Positions 43,186 through 52,609 of a stretch of 55,242 bases of DNA are shown piece after piece. The notes under the pieces were generated by a model that searched no databases, was not told the origin of the DNA, and saw only the letters and a list, made by a program, of their open reading frames with translations. The stretch is from Clostridia bacterium (lineage in GTDB: Bacteria > Bacillota > Clostridia > Oscillospirales > CAG-272): NCBI GenBank assembly GCA_017410065.1, contig JAFQRL010000007.1, forward strand, positions 1 through 55,242, given 5' to 3'. Every line of letters begins with the position of its first letter. Position 1 is the first letter of the stretch. Both the position numbers and the translations under genes were made by a program.

Positions 43186-43920
43186 TTATCTCCCGAAGAC
43201 GGAAGGGAAGCTTCCGTTTTCCATAATATAATTCATCTCGTCGGTGTATTCCTTGTGAGAATCATCCTTATAAATAATCAAGGGTGGAGTGCAGATAAGG
43301 CCGCTCTTGCCTCCCGACCTGCCGAGGACGAGCACCATAGACGGCTCGGAGTGAGTGTCTGCATAAACGGTGGTCATTTTCTTTGGCTCGATACCCGCCG
43401 AGCGCATCTCGTAAAGAAGGTCGCAGAGCCTGTCGGGGCGATAGACCACGGCAAGGTCGCCGCCGAATTTAAGAAGCCTTTTAGCCTCGCGGCAGAAATC
43501 GCCGATGTCGCCAAAGATCTCGTGCCTTGCCGCATTTTTTGAGCCGAGAGTGCACGCCTTGCCGCTCGTCGTCTTCATATAGGGAGGGTTGGTGAAAACG
43601 AGCTCAAAATCGCTCTCGCCGCGATATTCTCTGATATCCGAGCATACCGCCGTGAGCCTATCGGAAAGCCCGTTCAGCTCGGCATTTCTTTTCGTGAGCG
43701 TGGCGTATTCCTCCTGGACCTCAAGCGCCACGGCGGAGGAGAGCTTCTCGCGAGCAAGAAGAAGCATTGAGATTATGCCGCTACCCGCCCCAAGCTCGCA
43801 GCCGCGCTTATATTTTCCCGACACAAAGCCCGCCAGAAGCAGAGCATCCGTGCCGAAGGTGAGACCCTCGGTTTTTTGTATAAGCTTTAATCGGTCGTTG
43901 ACCGAATCGCATCTTTCCAT
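43186..43920 (-). CDS. tRNA1(Val) A37 N6-methyltransferase family protein
   Basis: The 244-residue SAM-dependent methyltransferase has motif I GCELGAGSGIISMLLL and the adenine-N6 catalytic tetrad NPPY in FTNPPYMKT. The start is DRLKLIQKTEGLTFGTDALLLAGFV. It is the YabB/TrmN6 homologue in the holB-ricT region of Bacillota. The ATG at 43920 is preceded by a GGAG site; upstream in-frame codons are not conserved in kind. It methylates a tRNA or another RNA adenine; the exact site is inferred. Confidence 0.88.
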   Translation of the reverse strand: MERCDSVNDRLKLIQKTEGLTFGTDALLLAGFVSGKYKRGCELGAGSGIISMLLLAREKLSSAVALEVQEEYATLTKRNAELNGLSDRLTAVCSDIREYRGESDFELVFTNPPYMKTTSGKACTLGSKNAARHEIFGDIGDFCREAKRLLKFGGDLAVVYRPDRLCDLLYEMRSAGIEPKKMTTVYADTHSEPSMVLVLGRSGGKSGLICTPPLIIYKDDSHKEYTDEMNYIMENGSFPSVFGR

Positions 43921-43996
43921 ATACAACTCCAAAATAAATTGAGAGTGTGCGACAGAAAAAGCATCACACACTCCCTAATTTTATGTTGCGAAGGAA

Positions 43997-44167
43997 TTAC
44001 TCCTCAGCAGGTGCTCCAACAGGGCAAGCGTCTGCGCAAGCGCCGCAGCTGATGCACTCATCAGCGTTGATAACGTACTTGCCGTCACCCTCGGAAATGC
44101 AAGAAACGGGGCAGCCGTCAGCGCAAGCGCCGCAGCTGATGCACTCATCAGAAATCTTGTATGCCAT
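43997..44167 (-). CDS. Two-cluster (2[4Fe-4S]) ferredoxin
   Basis: This 56-residue ferredoxin has two CxxCxxCxxxC motifs, CISCGACADGCPV and CISCGACADACPV, each expected to ligand a [4Fe-4S] cluster. The halves are nearly identical, also at DNA level, as expected from internal duplication. It carries low-potential electrons in the cytoplasm. The start at 44167 follows GGAGG. It has its own promoter (44204-44231) and sits between ricT and trmN6, where Bacillus has yabA. Confidence 0.96.
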   Translation of the reverse strand: MAYKISDECISCGACADGCPVSCISEGDGKYVINADECISCGACADACPVGAPAEE

Positions 44168-44203
44168 TGGTATGTCCTCCATAAAAAATATTGTGCTATT
44201 AAT

Positions 44204-44231
44204 ATTCTAACATATTTGCGAAAAAAATCAA
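44204..44231 (-). promoter_or_regulatory. Promoter of the ferredoxin gene
   Basis: Leftward TTGATT (44226-44231) and TAGAAT (44204-44209), 16-bp spacing, in the 173-bp gap after ricT. Confidence 0.65.
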
Positions 44232-44340
44232 GTGATTTTTGAAAAAATCCGAAAATATGGCAAATCCAACAAATATTTGCGCAAATTTACATACAAACTA
44301 AACAAAAGTTATCTCGCCGATCGAAGCAAGACCGCCCGTA

Positions 44341-45261
44341 TCAATCCTCTGGAGGGAGCTCCTCGGAGTCATCGTCCTTTGACTGGGGTGGCTTTTTCTT
44401 TGAGATGACCTTAACGTCCGCGCATTTATACGTCTTGATTATTTCCTTTTCCTTATCGATAAACTTAACTCTTATCTCCTCTGCAAGAGGCTTGGTCTCC
44501 ACAACAACGCCCTGACCGTCCTTTGTCTGTACCACCGAGCCCTGAGAGGGAGTGCGGCGGATGGCGTCCTCGTAGGTTTCGTGCTCGTATCTCAAGCAGC
44601 ACATAAGCCTTCCGCAGGCACCCGAAACCTTCGCGGAATTAAGAGAGAAGTTCTGCTCCTTTGCCATCTTGATGGATACCTGAACGAAGTCGGAAAGGAA
44701 GCTGGCACAGCAGAATTTTCTTCCGCAAACGCCAAGACCTCCCATCATCTTTGCCTCGTCTCTGATACCGATCTGGCGAAGCTCTATCCTTGTGCGGAAG
44801 GTTGAAGCGAGATCCTTAACAAGCTCTCTGAAATCAACTCTCGATTCACAGGTGAAATAGAAGATAAGCTTTGAATTATCGAAGGTGTATTCAACGCCTG
44901 TGAGATCCATTCCAAGCTTATGCTGAGCGATCTTCTTTTTGCATATCTCAGCCGCATCAAGCTCCGCTTGCCTGTTGCTTTCATTCTTTGCAACGTCCTC
45001 GGCGGTGGCGCGGCGGATGATGGGCTTAAGAGCAGAGACGATCTCGGTGGAGGGGATATCCTTGTTCGCCTGCTTTATAACACCGAACTCTACTCCTCTT
45101 GCGGTTTCAACGATCACCTTATCTCCAACGCGGAAGGTGAGATCTCTTGGATCGAAATAATATATTTTTCCTGCCTCGCAGAAGCTGACACCAACGACCG
45201 AAACGGTCTCGACAGCTGCCTGCTCGGCAGAGACGGTATCTTTATTTTCAATTTCTGCCAT
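44341..45261 (-). CDS. ricT: PSP1/RicT family stage 0 sporulation protein
   Basis: RicT (YaaT) is a partner of RicA and RicF in the complex that promotes RNase Y processing and phosphorelay. The 306 residues contain the PSP1 core VGDKVIVETARGVEFG and a C-terminal KMMGGLGVCGRKFCCASFLSDF with GACGRLMCCLRYEHETY, cysteines that can hold an iron-sulfur cluster. It follows holB by 35 bp, the standard order. A charged C-terminal tail ends the protein. Confidence 0.94.
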   Translation of the reverse strand: MAEIENKDTVSAEQAAVETVSVVGVSFCEAGKIYYFDPRDLTFRVGDKVIVETARGVEFGVIKQANKDIPSTEIVSALKPIIRRATAEDVAKNESNRQAELDAAEICKKKIAQHKLGMDLTGVEYTFDNSKLIFYFTCESRVDFRELVKDLASTFRTRIELRQIGIRDEAKMMGGLGVCGRKFCCASFLSDFVQVSIKMAKEQNFSLNSAKVSGACGRLMCCLRYEHETYEDAIRRTPSQGSVVQTKDGQGVVVETKPLAEEIRVKFIDKEKEIIKTYKCADVKVISKKKPPQSKDDDSEELPPED

Positions 45262-45296
45262 AATTTATATATCCTTTCTTGCCTGTTTTGAAAAAA

Positions 45297-46322
45297 TCAA
45301 TTTGAATTCAGCCTCGCCGTGAGAGAGGCTATAACGTTCGTGACGTTTGCGTTTTTGGTAAGATGGCCGTTAGCTTCAAGCACGGCATCGGCACAGTCCA
45401 AAAGTCGCTTCGTGCCTATGGCTTCGGCAAGTGCCAGACATTCCTCTCTTGAGCTGAAAAAGATGAGATGAACTCCGCCATCCCGCCTTGCGGCTACCAT
45501 ATCTCTTATCGCCGAGGTGAGCAGCTCAAGCTCGGAAAGAAGCTCTGCTCGCTTTTGAGGAAGGGCATTAGTAGCCGATATAAGCTCGGCTCTCGGCGTG
45601 CCTCGCCTGAGGGCGCGGACTATCCTCGCTATGACCGATCTTTCCTCCTCGAGCCCCTCGGAGAAGCGCTTGTCCATCAGCCTTATCGCCTCACCGAGCC
45701 TGCCGTCTGCTCCCATTATCGCTGCGGCAAATTTTTCGGGCGAGGAGTGCTTAAGCTCTCTTGCATCCGAGCTTATTTCGGAGGCGAGCCTTGAGAGCTC
45801 CGACTGATCGAATCTTTCCATCGACACGGTCTGCGCTCGGCTTTTTATGGTGGTGAGGATCTTATCCCCCTCTGTGGAGAGGAGAATTATTATAACGCCC
45901 GATGGCGGCTCCTCAAGAACCTTCAAAAGCGCATTTTGCGCCTCGACCGTCATACACTCCGCATCGGCGATGATATAGATCTTATGATCCGATTCTGTTG
46001 CGGAAAGGAACATATCCTCTCTGAAATCCTTTATTGCATTAACGCCGACCGTCGCTTTATCCTTCGGGCGTTCCAGGAGCTTAACGTCGGTGAAATTTCC
46101 GTCGTATATCCTCTTGCAGGCGGAGCACACACCGCAGGGGAGAGAATTGCCCAGCCTCCCGCAGTTCACAGCCGCCGCGATCTCTTTTGCAAGGGTATGC
46201 TTGCCAGATCCGTCGGGACCCAGTATCAGAAATGCGTGAGGCATTCTTCCCGATTCGATAGCCGTGCCGATCCTATCGGATATCTGCACGTTTCCAAAAA
46301 CTCTCGGAAAGTATTTTTTCAT
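45297..46322 (-). CDS. holB: DNA polymerase III delta' subunit
   Basis: Delta' is part of the clamp loader. The 341-residue protein has the AAA+ P-loop LGPDGSGKHTLA (about 34-45), a four-cysteine zinc site CGRLGNSLPCGVCSAC, IIADAECMTVEAQNALLKVLEEPP (Walker B region with the SRC-type neighbour), and LSTEGDKILTTIKSRAQ. The start at 46322 is chosen because AAGGCGG lies 7 bases before. It leads the ricT cluster. Confidence 0.94.
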   Translation of the reverse strand: MKKYFPRVFGNVQISDRIGTAIESGRMPHAFLILGPDGSGKHTLAKEIAAAVNCGRLGNSLPCGVCSACKRIYDGNFTDVKLLERPKDKATVGVNAIKDFREDMFLSATESDHKIYIIADAECMTVEAQNALLKVLEEPPSGVIIILLSTEGDKILTTIKSRAQTVSMERFDQSELSRLASEISSDARELKHSSPEKFAAAIMGADGRLGEAIRLMDKRFSEGLEEERSVIARIVRALRRGTPRAELISATNALPQKRAELLSELELLTSAIRDMVAARRDGGVHLIFFSSREECLALAEAIGTKRLLDCADAVLEANGHLTKNANVTNVIASLTARLNSN

Positions 46323-46356
46323 ACCAACACCGCCTTTCAATAATACTCCACCTTAT

Positions 46357-46385
46357 ATTTTAACACTTCGGGCGAAAAAAGTCAA
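46357..46385 (-). promoter_or_regulatory. Promoter of the holB-ricT operon
   Basis: Leftward TTGACT (46380-46385) and TAAAAT (46357-46362), 17 bp apart, 35 bp before holB and divergent from metG. Confidence 0.75.
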
Positions 46386-46435
46386 GCAAATTAAAGGATA
46401 AAGGCGCAAGTTGCGCTAAAAATTTTCTAAATCTA

Positions 46436-46464
46436 TTGTAATTTTCGGTTTAATATGTTAAAAT
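46436..46464 (+). promoter_or_regulatory. Promoter of metG-tatD
   Basis: TTGTAA (46436-46441) and TAAAAT (46459-46464) with 17-bp spacing. A TGTCGG/CCGACA hairpin lies in the short leader; no T-box is seen. Confidence 0.65.
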
Positions 46465-46518
46465 ACTAAGAGTATTATGTCGGTTCCATTTGCCGACAGA
46501 AATCAAGGAGAAAGAAAT

Positions 46519-48465
46519 ATGGAAAAATTTTATCTCACAACCGCGATAGCATACGCATCGCGTAAGCCTCACTTTGGCAATACCTACGAGATCATTATGT
46601 CGGATGCATTCGCAAGATTTCAGCGCGCTATGGGCAAGGACGTTTTCTTCTGCACAGGCACGGACGAGCACGGTCAGAAGATAGAGACTCTTGCAAACGA
46701 GGCGGGCATCACCCCGCAGAAGTACGTTGACGGCGTTGCAGGCGAGATCCGCCGTATCTGGGATCTTATGGGCACGAGCTACGATCACTTTATTCGCACA
46801 ACAGACGATTATCACGTTGATGCGGTCAAAAAAATATTCAAGAAATTCTACGATAAGGGCGATATCTATAAGGGCTTCTACGAGGGCTGGTACTGCACCC
46901 CCTGCGAGTCCTTCTTCACAGCCACCCAGGCGGCAGACGGCAAATGCCCCGACTGCGGCAGAGAGGTCTCTCAGGCAAGAGAGGAGGCGTACTTCTTCAA
47001 GATGTCCAAGTACGCTGATCGCCTTATCAAGCACATAGAGGATCACCCCGAATTCATTGAGCCCGAAAGCCGCAAAAAGGAGATGGTAAATAATTTCCTT
47101 AAGGCAGGTCTTCAGGATCTTTGCGTTTCCCGCACCTCCTTCAAGTGGGGTATTCCCGTTGATTTTGACGATAAGCACGTTGTATACGTCTGGCTTGACG
47201 CACTCACAAACTACATCACAGCCCTCGGCTACGATCCCGATAAGTCATATGAGGAGCAGTCGGAGAAATTCAAGCGTTATTGGCCTGCGGACGTTCATAT
47301 CATAGGTAAGGATATCCTCAGATTCCACACCATCTATTGGCCCATCTTCCTTATGGCGCTTGAGCTTCCTCTGCCCAAGAAGGTGTTCGGTCATCCTTGG
47401 TTCAATTTCGGCAACGACAAAATGTCCAAATCCAAGGGCAACGTAGTGTTTGCAGACGAGCTTGCAGAGACCTTCGGCACCGATGCTGTCAGATACTACG
47501 CACTTTCCGAGATGCCCTACGGCTCGGACGGCTCCATCACATACGAAAGCGTTATCTCAAGATATAATAACGACCTTGCAAATAACCTTGGAAACCTTGT
47601 GAGCCGCACTCACGCAATGACTAAAAAATACTTCGGCGGCATCGTTCCCGAGCCCACCTGTCCCGCACCTATCGACGAGGAGCTGAAGGCTGCGGTTGCG
47701 AAGGCAAGTGCCGATTCGGTGAAGCTTATGAGCGAATATCACGTTGCGGATTCTCTTGATGAGATATTCACGATGCTCCGCCGCGCGAATAAGTATATAG
47801 ACGAAACGACCCCCTGGATCCTTGCGAAGAACGAGGAGGACAAGCCGAGGCTTGCAACGGTCATCTATAATCTTCTTGAAACCATAAGAGTCGGTGCGGT
47901 GCTTCTTGCGCCATATATCCCCACGACCTCGGAGAATATCTTCTCCCAGCTCGGCACGGATAAGAGAAGCTACGGAGACGTTGCCTTCGGCGCACTTGAG
48001 GCAGGTAAGCCTCTCGGCGAGGCGTTCACCCTCTTTGCAAGAATAGACGAAAAGAAATTCCTTGAGGAAATGGAAAAGGCAAGAGCCGAGGCAGAGGCTG
48101 CTCTCGCGGCTCAGAATGCGCCCCTCGCAGAGCCTGAGCACGAGGCTGAAATAGGAATAGATGCCTTCGGCGCGGTTGAGCTTCGCGTTGCCGAGATCCT
48201 TGAATGTGAGCCTGTTCCCAAGGCAAAAAAGCTTCTTAAGCTTCAGGTGGATCTTGGATATGAGAAGCGCCAGGTAGTATCGGGAATAGCAAAGTATTAC
48301 ACTCCCGACGAGCTGATCGGAAAAAAGGTCATTCTCGTCACCAACCTTAAGCCCGCAAAGCTCTGCGGAGTTGATAGCTTCGGTATGATCCTTGCATCGG
48401 GCGAGGAGGACGTTAAGGTAGTGTTCCTCGATCCCTCCGCAAAGAACGGAGACAGAATACGCTGA
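46519..48465 (+). CDS. metG: Methionyl-tRNA synthetase
   Basis: MetG charges tRNA-Met. The 648 residues have the HIGH-like HFGN near 18-21 and the KMSKSKGN loop near 305. Four zinc-type cysteines lie in WYCTPCESFF and KCPDCGREV. The C-terminal 110 residues form a tRNA-binding OB domain (ELRVAEILECEPVPKAKKLLKLQVDLG), which makes a stable dimer. The ATG at 46519 follows AAGGAG by 8 bases; upstream in-frame codons are leader. It overlaps tatD by one base. Confidence 0.97.
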   Translation: MEKFYLTTAIAYASRKPHFGNTYEIIMSDAFARFQRAMGKDVFFCTGTDEHGQKIETLANEAGITPQKYVDGVAGEIRRIWDLMGTSYDHFIRTTDDYHVDAVKKIFKKFYDKGDIYKGFYEGWYCTPCESFFTATQAADGKCPDCGREVSQAREEAYFFKMSKYADRLIKHIEDHPEFIEPESRKKEMVNNFLKAGLQDLCVSRTSFKWGIPVDFDDKHVVYVWLDALTNYITALGYDPDKSYEEQSEKFKRYWPADVHIIGKDILRFHTIYWPIFLMALELPLPKKVFGHPWFNFGNDKMSKSKGNVVFADELAETFGTDAVRYYALSEMPYGSDGSITYESVISRYNNDLANNLGNLVSRTHAMTKKYFGGIVPEPTCPAPIDEELKAAVAKASADSVKLMSEYHVADSLDEIFTMLRRANKYIDETTPWILAKNEEDKPRLATVIYNLLETIRVGAVLLAPYIPTTSENIFSQLGTDKRSYGDVAFGALEAGKPLGEAFTLFARIDEKKFLEEMEKARAEAEAALAAQNAPLAEPEHEAEIGIDAFGAVELRVAEILECEPVPKAKKLLKLQVDLGYEKRQVVSGIAKYYTPDELIGKKVILVTNLKPAKLCGVDSFGMILASGEEDVKVVFLDPSAKNGDRIR

Positions 48466-49256
48466 TGAAATACTTCGACTCTCACGCTCATTATTACGAC
48501 GAGAGATTCGGCGAAGAATGCACGGAGGGCGTCGATTCATTGATCGACGCCCTTCTTAAATCAAACGTTTCGTATATCGTTAACGTTGGCACCTCTCCCG
48601 AAACCTCAAGGCAGGCCGCAGAGCAGGCAAAAAAATATGAAAAAATGTATACCGCAATCGGTATTCACCCCTCCGACACAAGATTTCTCTCGGACATAAA
48701 TTCGGAGCTTGAAGAAATAAAGGAGATGATCCTTGCTCCCGAGAATAAATGCGTGGCACTCGGTGAGATAGGGCTTGATTATCATTATCCCGACACGGAT
48801 AAGGAAAAGCAGATGCTCTATTTTGAAGCGCAGATGCGCCTTGCGGAGGAGCTTGATATTCCTATCTGTATTCACGACAGAGATGCCCACGGAGATATAA
48901 TGGAGGTCATACGCCGCCATCCGAAAGTAAAGGGCGTGCTTCATAGCTTTTCGGGCTCCGCGGAGATGGCGGAGGAGCTTGTGAGCTTGGGATATATGAT
49001 ATCCATCTCCGGAACCCTAACCTTCACCAATGCGAGAAAGCCCAAGGAGGTCGCCCAAAGGATAGCTCGGGATAAGGTACTGATCGAGACCGATTGCCCA
49101 TACCTTGCGCCTCACCCAAAAAGAGGAACACTCAATCATTCGGGCAATCTTGAATACACCAATGCAGCTCTCGCCGAGATATGGGGAGTGACACCCGAGG
49201 AGTGCGCTCGCATCACCGAGGAAAACGCAAAAGGCTTCTTCGGTATAAAGGATTAA
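48465..49256 (+). CDS. tatD: TatD family hydrolase (DNase-like)
   Basis: The 263-residue metal-dependent TIM-barrel hydrolase has FDSHAHYYD (about 4-12), AIGIHPSD, the catalytic EIGLDYH, CIHDRDA, LHSFSG and LIETDCPYLAP motifs. TatD proteins have 3'-5' exonuclease or D-aminoacyl deacylase-like reports; the role here is open. It is translationally coupled to metG by TGATG, as is common in Bacillota. Confidence 0.95.
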   Translation: MKYFDSHAHYYDERFGEECTEGVDSLIDALLKSNVSYIVNVGTSPETSRQAAEQAKKYEKMYTAIGIHPSDTRFLSDINSELEEIKEMILAPENKCVALGEIGLDYHYPDTDKEKQMLYFEAQMRLAEELDIPICIHDRDAHGDIMEVIRRHPKVKGVLHSFSGSAEMAEELVSLGYMISISGTLTFTNARKPKEVAQRIARDKVLIETDCPYLAPHPKRGTLNHSGNLEYTNAALAEIWGVTPEECARITEENAKGFFGIKD

Positions 49257-49300
49257 GGAGCATTTTTAAATTTCGCTATAAGCGAAAAAGGAAAACGAAA

Positions 49301-49930
49301 ATGAAAAAGACAATGTGTATCACCTACGTGGTCGGTGATTCGCTTTACGTGAACGTCACCAACCGATGCTCAAACCGATGCGATTTCTGCATAAGAAATA
49401 ACGGAGATGGAGCATACGGCTCGGAGAGCCTCTGGCTTATCCGCGAGCCCACGAAAAGCGAGATCCTCGCATCGATCCTATCCCACGATCTCGGGGCGTA
49501 TCGGGAGCTTGTGTTCTGCGGCTACGGCGAGCCTTCCTTCCGTCTTGAGGAGATCGCGGAGATATCAAGAAGGCTGAAGGGAAAATATCCCAAGGTAAAA
49601 ATAAGAATAAACACTAACGGGCAGTCGGATCTGATCCTCGGCTGTGACTCTGCGCCGATGTATAAGGGTGCCTTTGATACCGTGTCCATCAGCCTGAACA
49701 GCTCCACTCCCGAGGGCTACGAAAGGATATGCCACCCAAAGGACGGATCTCTTGCCTTCGGTGCTATTCTCGCCTTTGCAAGGCGCGTCAAGACCTTCGT
49801 TCCGCACACCGTGTTTTCGGTTGTCGATGAGTTTATCTCCGTGGATGAGCTTGCCGAATGTAAGAGGATCGCCGAGGAGTGCGGAGTCGCTTTAAGAGTC
49901 CGTGAGTATATCGGCCCCGAGGAAAAATAA
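49301..49930 (+). CDS. TatD-associated radical SAM protein
   Basis: The 209-residue protein has the radical SAM cluster motif CSNRCDFC (CxxxCxxC, about 20-27) in VNVTNRCSNRCDFCIRN, then FCGYGEPSFRLE and INTNGQSD, the SAM-binding and barrel segments. This matches the family found next to TatD nucleases. Its substrate is unknown. The start at 49301 follows AAGGA and a TTTCGCT/AGCGAAA hairpin. It is shorter than most radical SAM enzymes and probably lacks extra clusters. Confidence 0.9.
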   Translation: MKKTMCITYVVGDSLYVNVTNRCSNRCDFCIRNNGDGAYGSESLWLIREPTKSEILASILSHDLGAYRELVFCGYGEPSFRLEEIAEISRRLKGKYPKVKIRINTNGQSDLILGCDSAPMYKGAFDTVSISLNSSTPEGYERICHPKDGSLAFGAILAFARRVKTFVPHTVFSVVDEFISVDELAECKRIAEECGVALRVREYIGPEEK

Positions 49931-49934
49931 TATG

Positions 49935-51023
49935 TCAGCCCCTTGAGCCGAAAAGCGCCTCAAACATCATAAGGTATGCGGTCGGCACTCTTGAAATATC
50001 ATAGCTTATGCCCATATAGCCATACTCGTGCACAGCTTCGAGTGTGGCTTTTATGCTTTCCAGGGATGGAAAAATATATTCTCCGTTTCTTTTATGAATA
50101 AATCTGCATTTGCCGTCGGCGCGATCGATAGCATAGCCGCCGCGCCTTGCAAGCAAAAGAGCGTCAGCCGTTGGAATATAGCTCTCGCCGCAGAGGGCAA
50201 AGCAGGGGAGCTCGGGCAAGCACCTGTTGCTCTCGCATCTCGTTGCAAAGCTATGCAATGCGTCGGCGCATCCGTCGCCGCTGTCGGGAGAAGCAAGCAC
50301 ACTTCCGTCTGCAAGCTCCGAAAGATAGGCCTCGGAGCTTCCTGTAAGCTCTGTGAAAAGGATAAGGTCCGAGCCAATCATCTTGCGCCGCAGCTTCATC
50401 AAAAGCTCCTCACCCGGTGCCTCTCCTCCAAGCACAAGCCCCTTGTAGCCGCCGCTTATTGCGGCGTAGAGCATATTCTCTATCAGCTCGTCTTCGTCGC
50501 CTGTTCGGTATCCACCGTCTCTCGCGTATATCCTGAGAAGGGGAGTTTTGTCCGCTCCTCTCACAAGTCCCACGGCATCTCTGCCGTCAAATATTCTTGA
50601 GAGCCTGCCGTGATCAAGGATCGCCGCAGCCACCGCAAGATAAGTAATGAGGGGGAGTCTTTCGCGGAGCGCGTTTATATCGCCGCCGCTGTAAAAATAT
50701 CCGAGAGCACAGCCTGCGCCGTATTTTCTCTCGCCGTATTTCAGGGCTATTCTTTTTCCAACGGGCAAGCCCTCGCTTGATACGGTCGGATTAAGCGCAA
50801 AAATATCGCGCCGCATAATGCCGAAGCGCAAAGCCAGCCTCTCGGCGCTGTCACCTCGTCGTACGGTGTAGGTGCGAGTCGGCGTTAAAATTAAAAGCTC
50901 CTCTCCTATGGCGGGCTCGCCCTCGGCGAGAGAATTATTCATTCTTAAGATATCCTCATCAACTCCGTAGTGCCGCGCAACATCCTTAACCGTCTGTCCC
51001 TTTTCCATTCTGTGTATATACAT
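49935..51023 (-). CDS. LysM-containing GH18-like protein, catalytic motif not seen
   Basis: The 362-residue protein opens with two LysM repeats (about 1-50 and 51-98) such as YTVRRGDSAERLALRFGI, as in YaaH/SleL spore cortex proteins. The rest (about 105-362) has the outline of a GH18 barrel, with YEYGYMGISYDI near the end, but the DxxDxDxE catalytic motif is not visible; LVLGGEAPG sits where the strand would be expected. It may bind peptidoglycan without cutting it. No signal peptide is seen. It converges with the radical SAM gene, 4 bp away. Confidence 0.75.
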   Translation of the reverse strand: MYIHRMEKGQTVKDVARHYGVDEDILRMNNSLAEGEPAIGEELLILTPTRTYTVRRGDSAERLALRFGIMRRDIFALNPTVSSEGLPVGKRIALKYGERKYGAGCALGYFYSGGDINALRERLPLITYLAVAAAILDHGRLSRIFDGRDAVGLVRGADKTPLLRIYARDGGYRTGDEDELIENMLYAAISGGYKGLVLGGEAPGEELLMKLRRKMIGSDLILFTELTGSSEAYLSELADGSVLASPDSGDGCADALHSFATRCESNRCLPELPCFALCGESYIPTADALLLARRGGYAIDRADGKCRFIHKRNGEYIFPSLESIKATLEAVHEYGYMGISYDISRVPTAYLMMFEALFGSRG

Positions 51024-51133
51024 TCCGTCACCTCAAAAATCATTTTAATATATGATATGATATCACGGAGACCACCGTGCAAGAGGTCGATTTCTGCGAA
51101 AAGAAAAAATTTGGCTATTAATTAGAAGAGTTC

Positions 51134-51162
51134 TTGACAATCGTAAAAAGTTATTGTAGAAT
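51134..51162 (+). promoter_or_regulatory. Promoter of the GH28 gene
   Basis: TTGACA (51134-51139) and TAGAAT (51157-51162) are 17 bp apart, 36 bp before the start codon. Confidence 0.8.
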
Positions 51163-51197
51163 TAATATGGTCAAATTTTTATTTCAGGAGTAAAGAA

Positions 51198-52523
51198 ATG
51201 TTTTTTAAAGAATTTCCCCTACCCAAGGATCCAATATTTCCCCCTCTCACCGTCAGCATCACCGATTTCGGCGCAGTTGAGGGTGTAAAGTGCACCGATG
51301 CTATCGCGCAGGCAATAGAGCACGTATCAAAAGCGGGCGGCGGCAGAGTTGTCGTTCCGAGCGGCGAATGGCTCACAGGTAAAATTCATCTTATGAGCAA
51401 TGTTGATCTTCATTTTGCAGAGGGTGCACACGTCACCTTCTCAAAGGACCCTGAGGATTATCTCCCCGTTGTATTCACAATGTACGAGGGTATCCGTTGC
51501 TATAATTATTCCGCGCTCATATATGCAAACGGCATCGAGAATGCCGCTGTAACGGGCAAGGGAGTGCTTGACGGCAACGGCGAATTCTGGTGGATGTGGG
51601 CAAAGAACCTTACCGCCCGCGATATTCTCTATGCAGGCGAGCTTCCCGTTGAGGAGCGTCGCTTCGGCACTCCCGAATACGGTCTGCGCCCAATGTTTAT
51701 GCAGATCCTTTCCTCGAAAAACATTCTTATCGAGGGCATCACTATCCTTAATTCTCCTTGCTGGACGGTCCATCCCGTTTGGTGCGAGGACGTTATCGTT
51801 CGCGGTGTCACTATCGAAAACCCCACCGTGTCGCCCAACACAGACGGAGTAAACATCGAGTCCTGCAATCGCGCCCTCGTTGAGGATTGCACCGTCGTCA
51901 CAACAGGAGACGATATGTATTGCCTTAAGGCGGGCAGAAACGAGGATGCCTGGGAGGTGGGTATTCCTTGCGAGAACGTCGTCATCCGAAATTGCCGTTG
52001 CCTCGGCCCCTCAATGAGCGGCGGCATTGTTATTGGAAGTGAAATGTCCGCCTCCGTTCGTAATGTCCTCGCCGAAAACTGCGACTTCGCCCACCCCGCA
52101 AATTGCGTTCGCATCAAGTCCAAGGACGGCAGAGGCGGCATAGTCGAGAACATTGATTACAGGAATCTCCACCAGAGCAAGGGTATGCGCGGCATCAATA
52201 TCTCCTATCGCTATTCCTGCGAGGCTTGCGACGATGCAAAGGAGCCGGGCAAATATATGCCCGTTGTTCGCAATATCTCATTTGAGAATATTAAGTGCGA
52301 TAGCGTTATTTCGGGTATCACCCTTGATAACCTTCCCGGCGGAGTTATGGAAAATCTCTATTTCAAGAATATAGAAATGACCGCGAAGACCTGCCTCACG
52401 GCAGACTCCGTTTCGGGTCTCAATTTTGAGAACGTCAGTCTCACAGAGGATCCTTCGGCGGGCCAGGTTCCGGACCAAGCCGAGGGTGCGCGTATCTTTA
52501 TCGCCCCCGACTACGTTAAATAA
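51198..52523 (+). CDS. GH28 family polygalacturonase-like protein
   Basis: GH28 enzymes cut galacturonan or rhamnogalacturonan with a right-handed beta-helix. The 441 residues have the NTDG acid (D216), the GDD pair (D238, D239) and RIKSKDGRGG. The usual GHG-type histidine block reads GPSMSGGIVIGSEMSA here, so the histidine appears to be missing. No signal peptide is present, so it would act on imported oligosaccharides. Ribosome-binding site AGGAG. It is a single-gene unit with its own promoter. Confidence 0.85.
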   Translation: MFFKEFPLPKDPIFPPLTVSITDFGAVEGVKCTDAIAQAIEHVSKAGGGRVVVPSGEWLTGKIHLMSNVDLHFAEGAHVTFSKDPEDYLPVVFTMYEGIRCYNYSALIYANGIENAAVTGKGVLDGNGEFWWMWAKNLTARDILYAGELPVEERRFGTPEYGLRPMFMQILSSKNILIEGITILNSPCWTVHPVWCEDVIVRGVTIENPTVSPNTDGVNIESCNRALVEDCTVVTTGDDMYCLKAGRNEDAWEVGIPCENVVIRNCRCLGPSMSGGIVIGSEMSASVRNVLAENCDFAHPANCVRIKSKDGRGGIVENIDYRNLHQSKGMRGINISYRYSCEACDDAKEPGKYMPVVRNISFENIKCDSVISGITLDNLPGGVMENLYFKNIEMTAKTCLTADSVSGLNFENVSLTEDPSAGQVPDQAEGARIFIAPDYVK

Positions 52524-52609
52524 ACCAAACCTTTTACATTATTTTCTAAAGAATAGGTATATTTTTCTCAAACCGCGGATAAATTAAGAAAAAAGCAAAG
52601 GAGAAAAAT

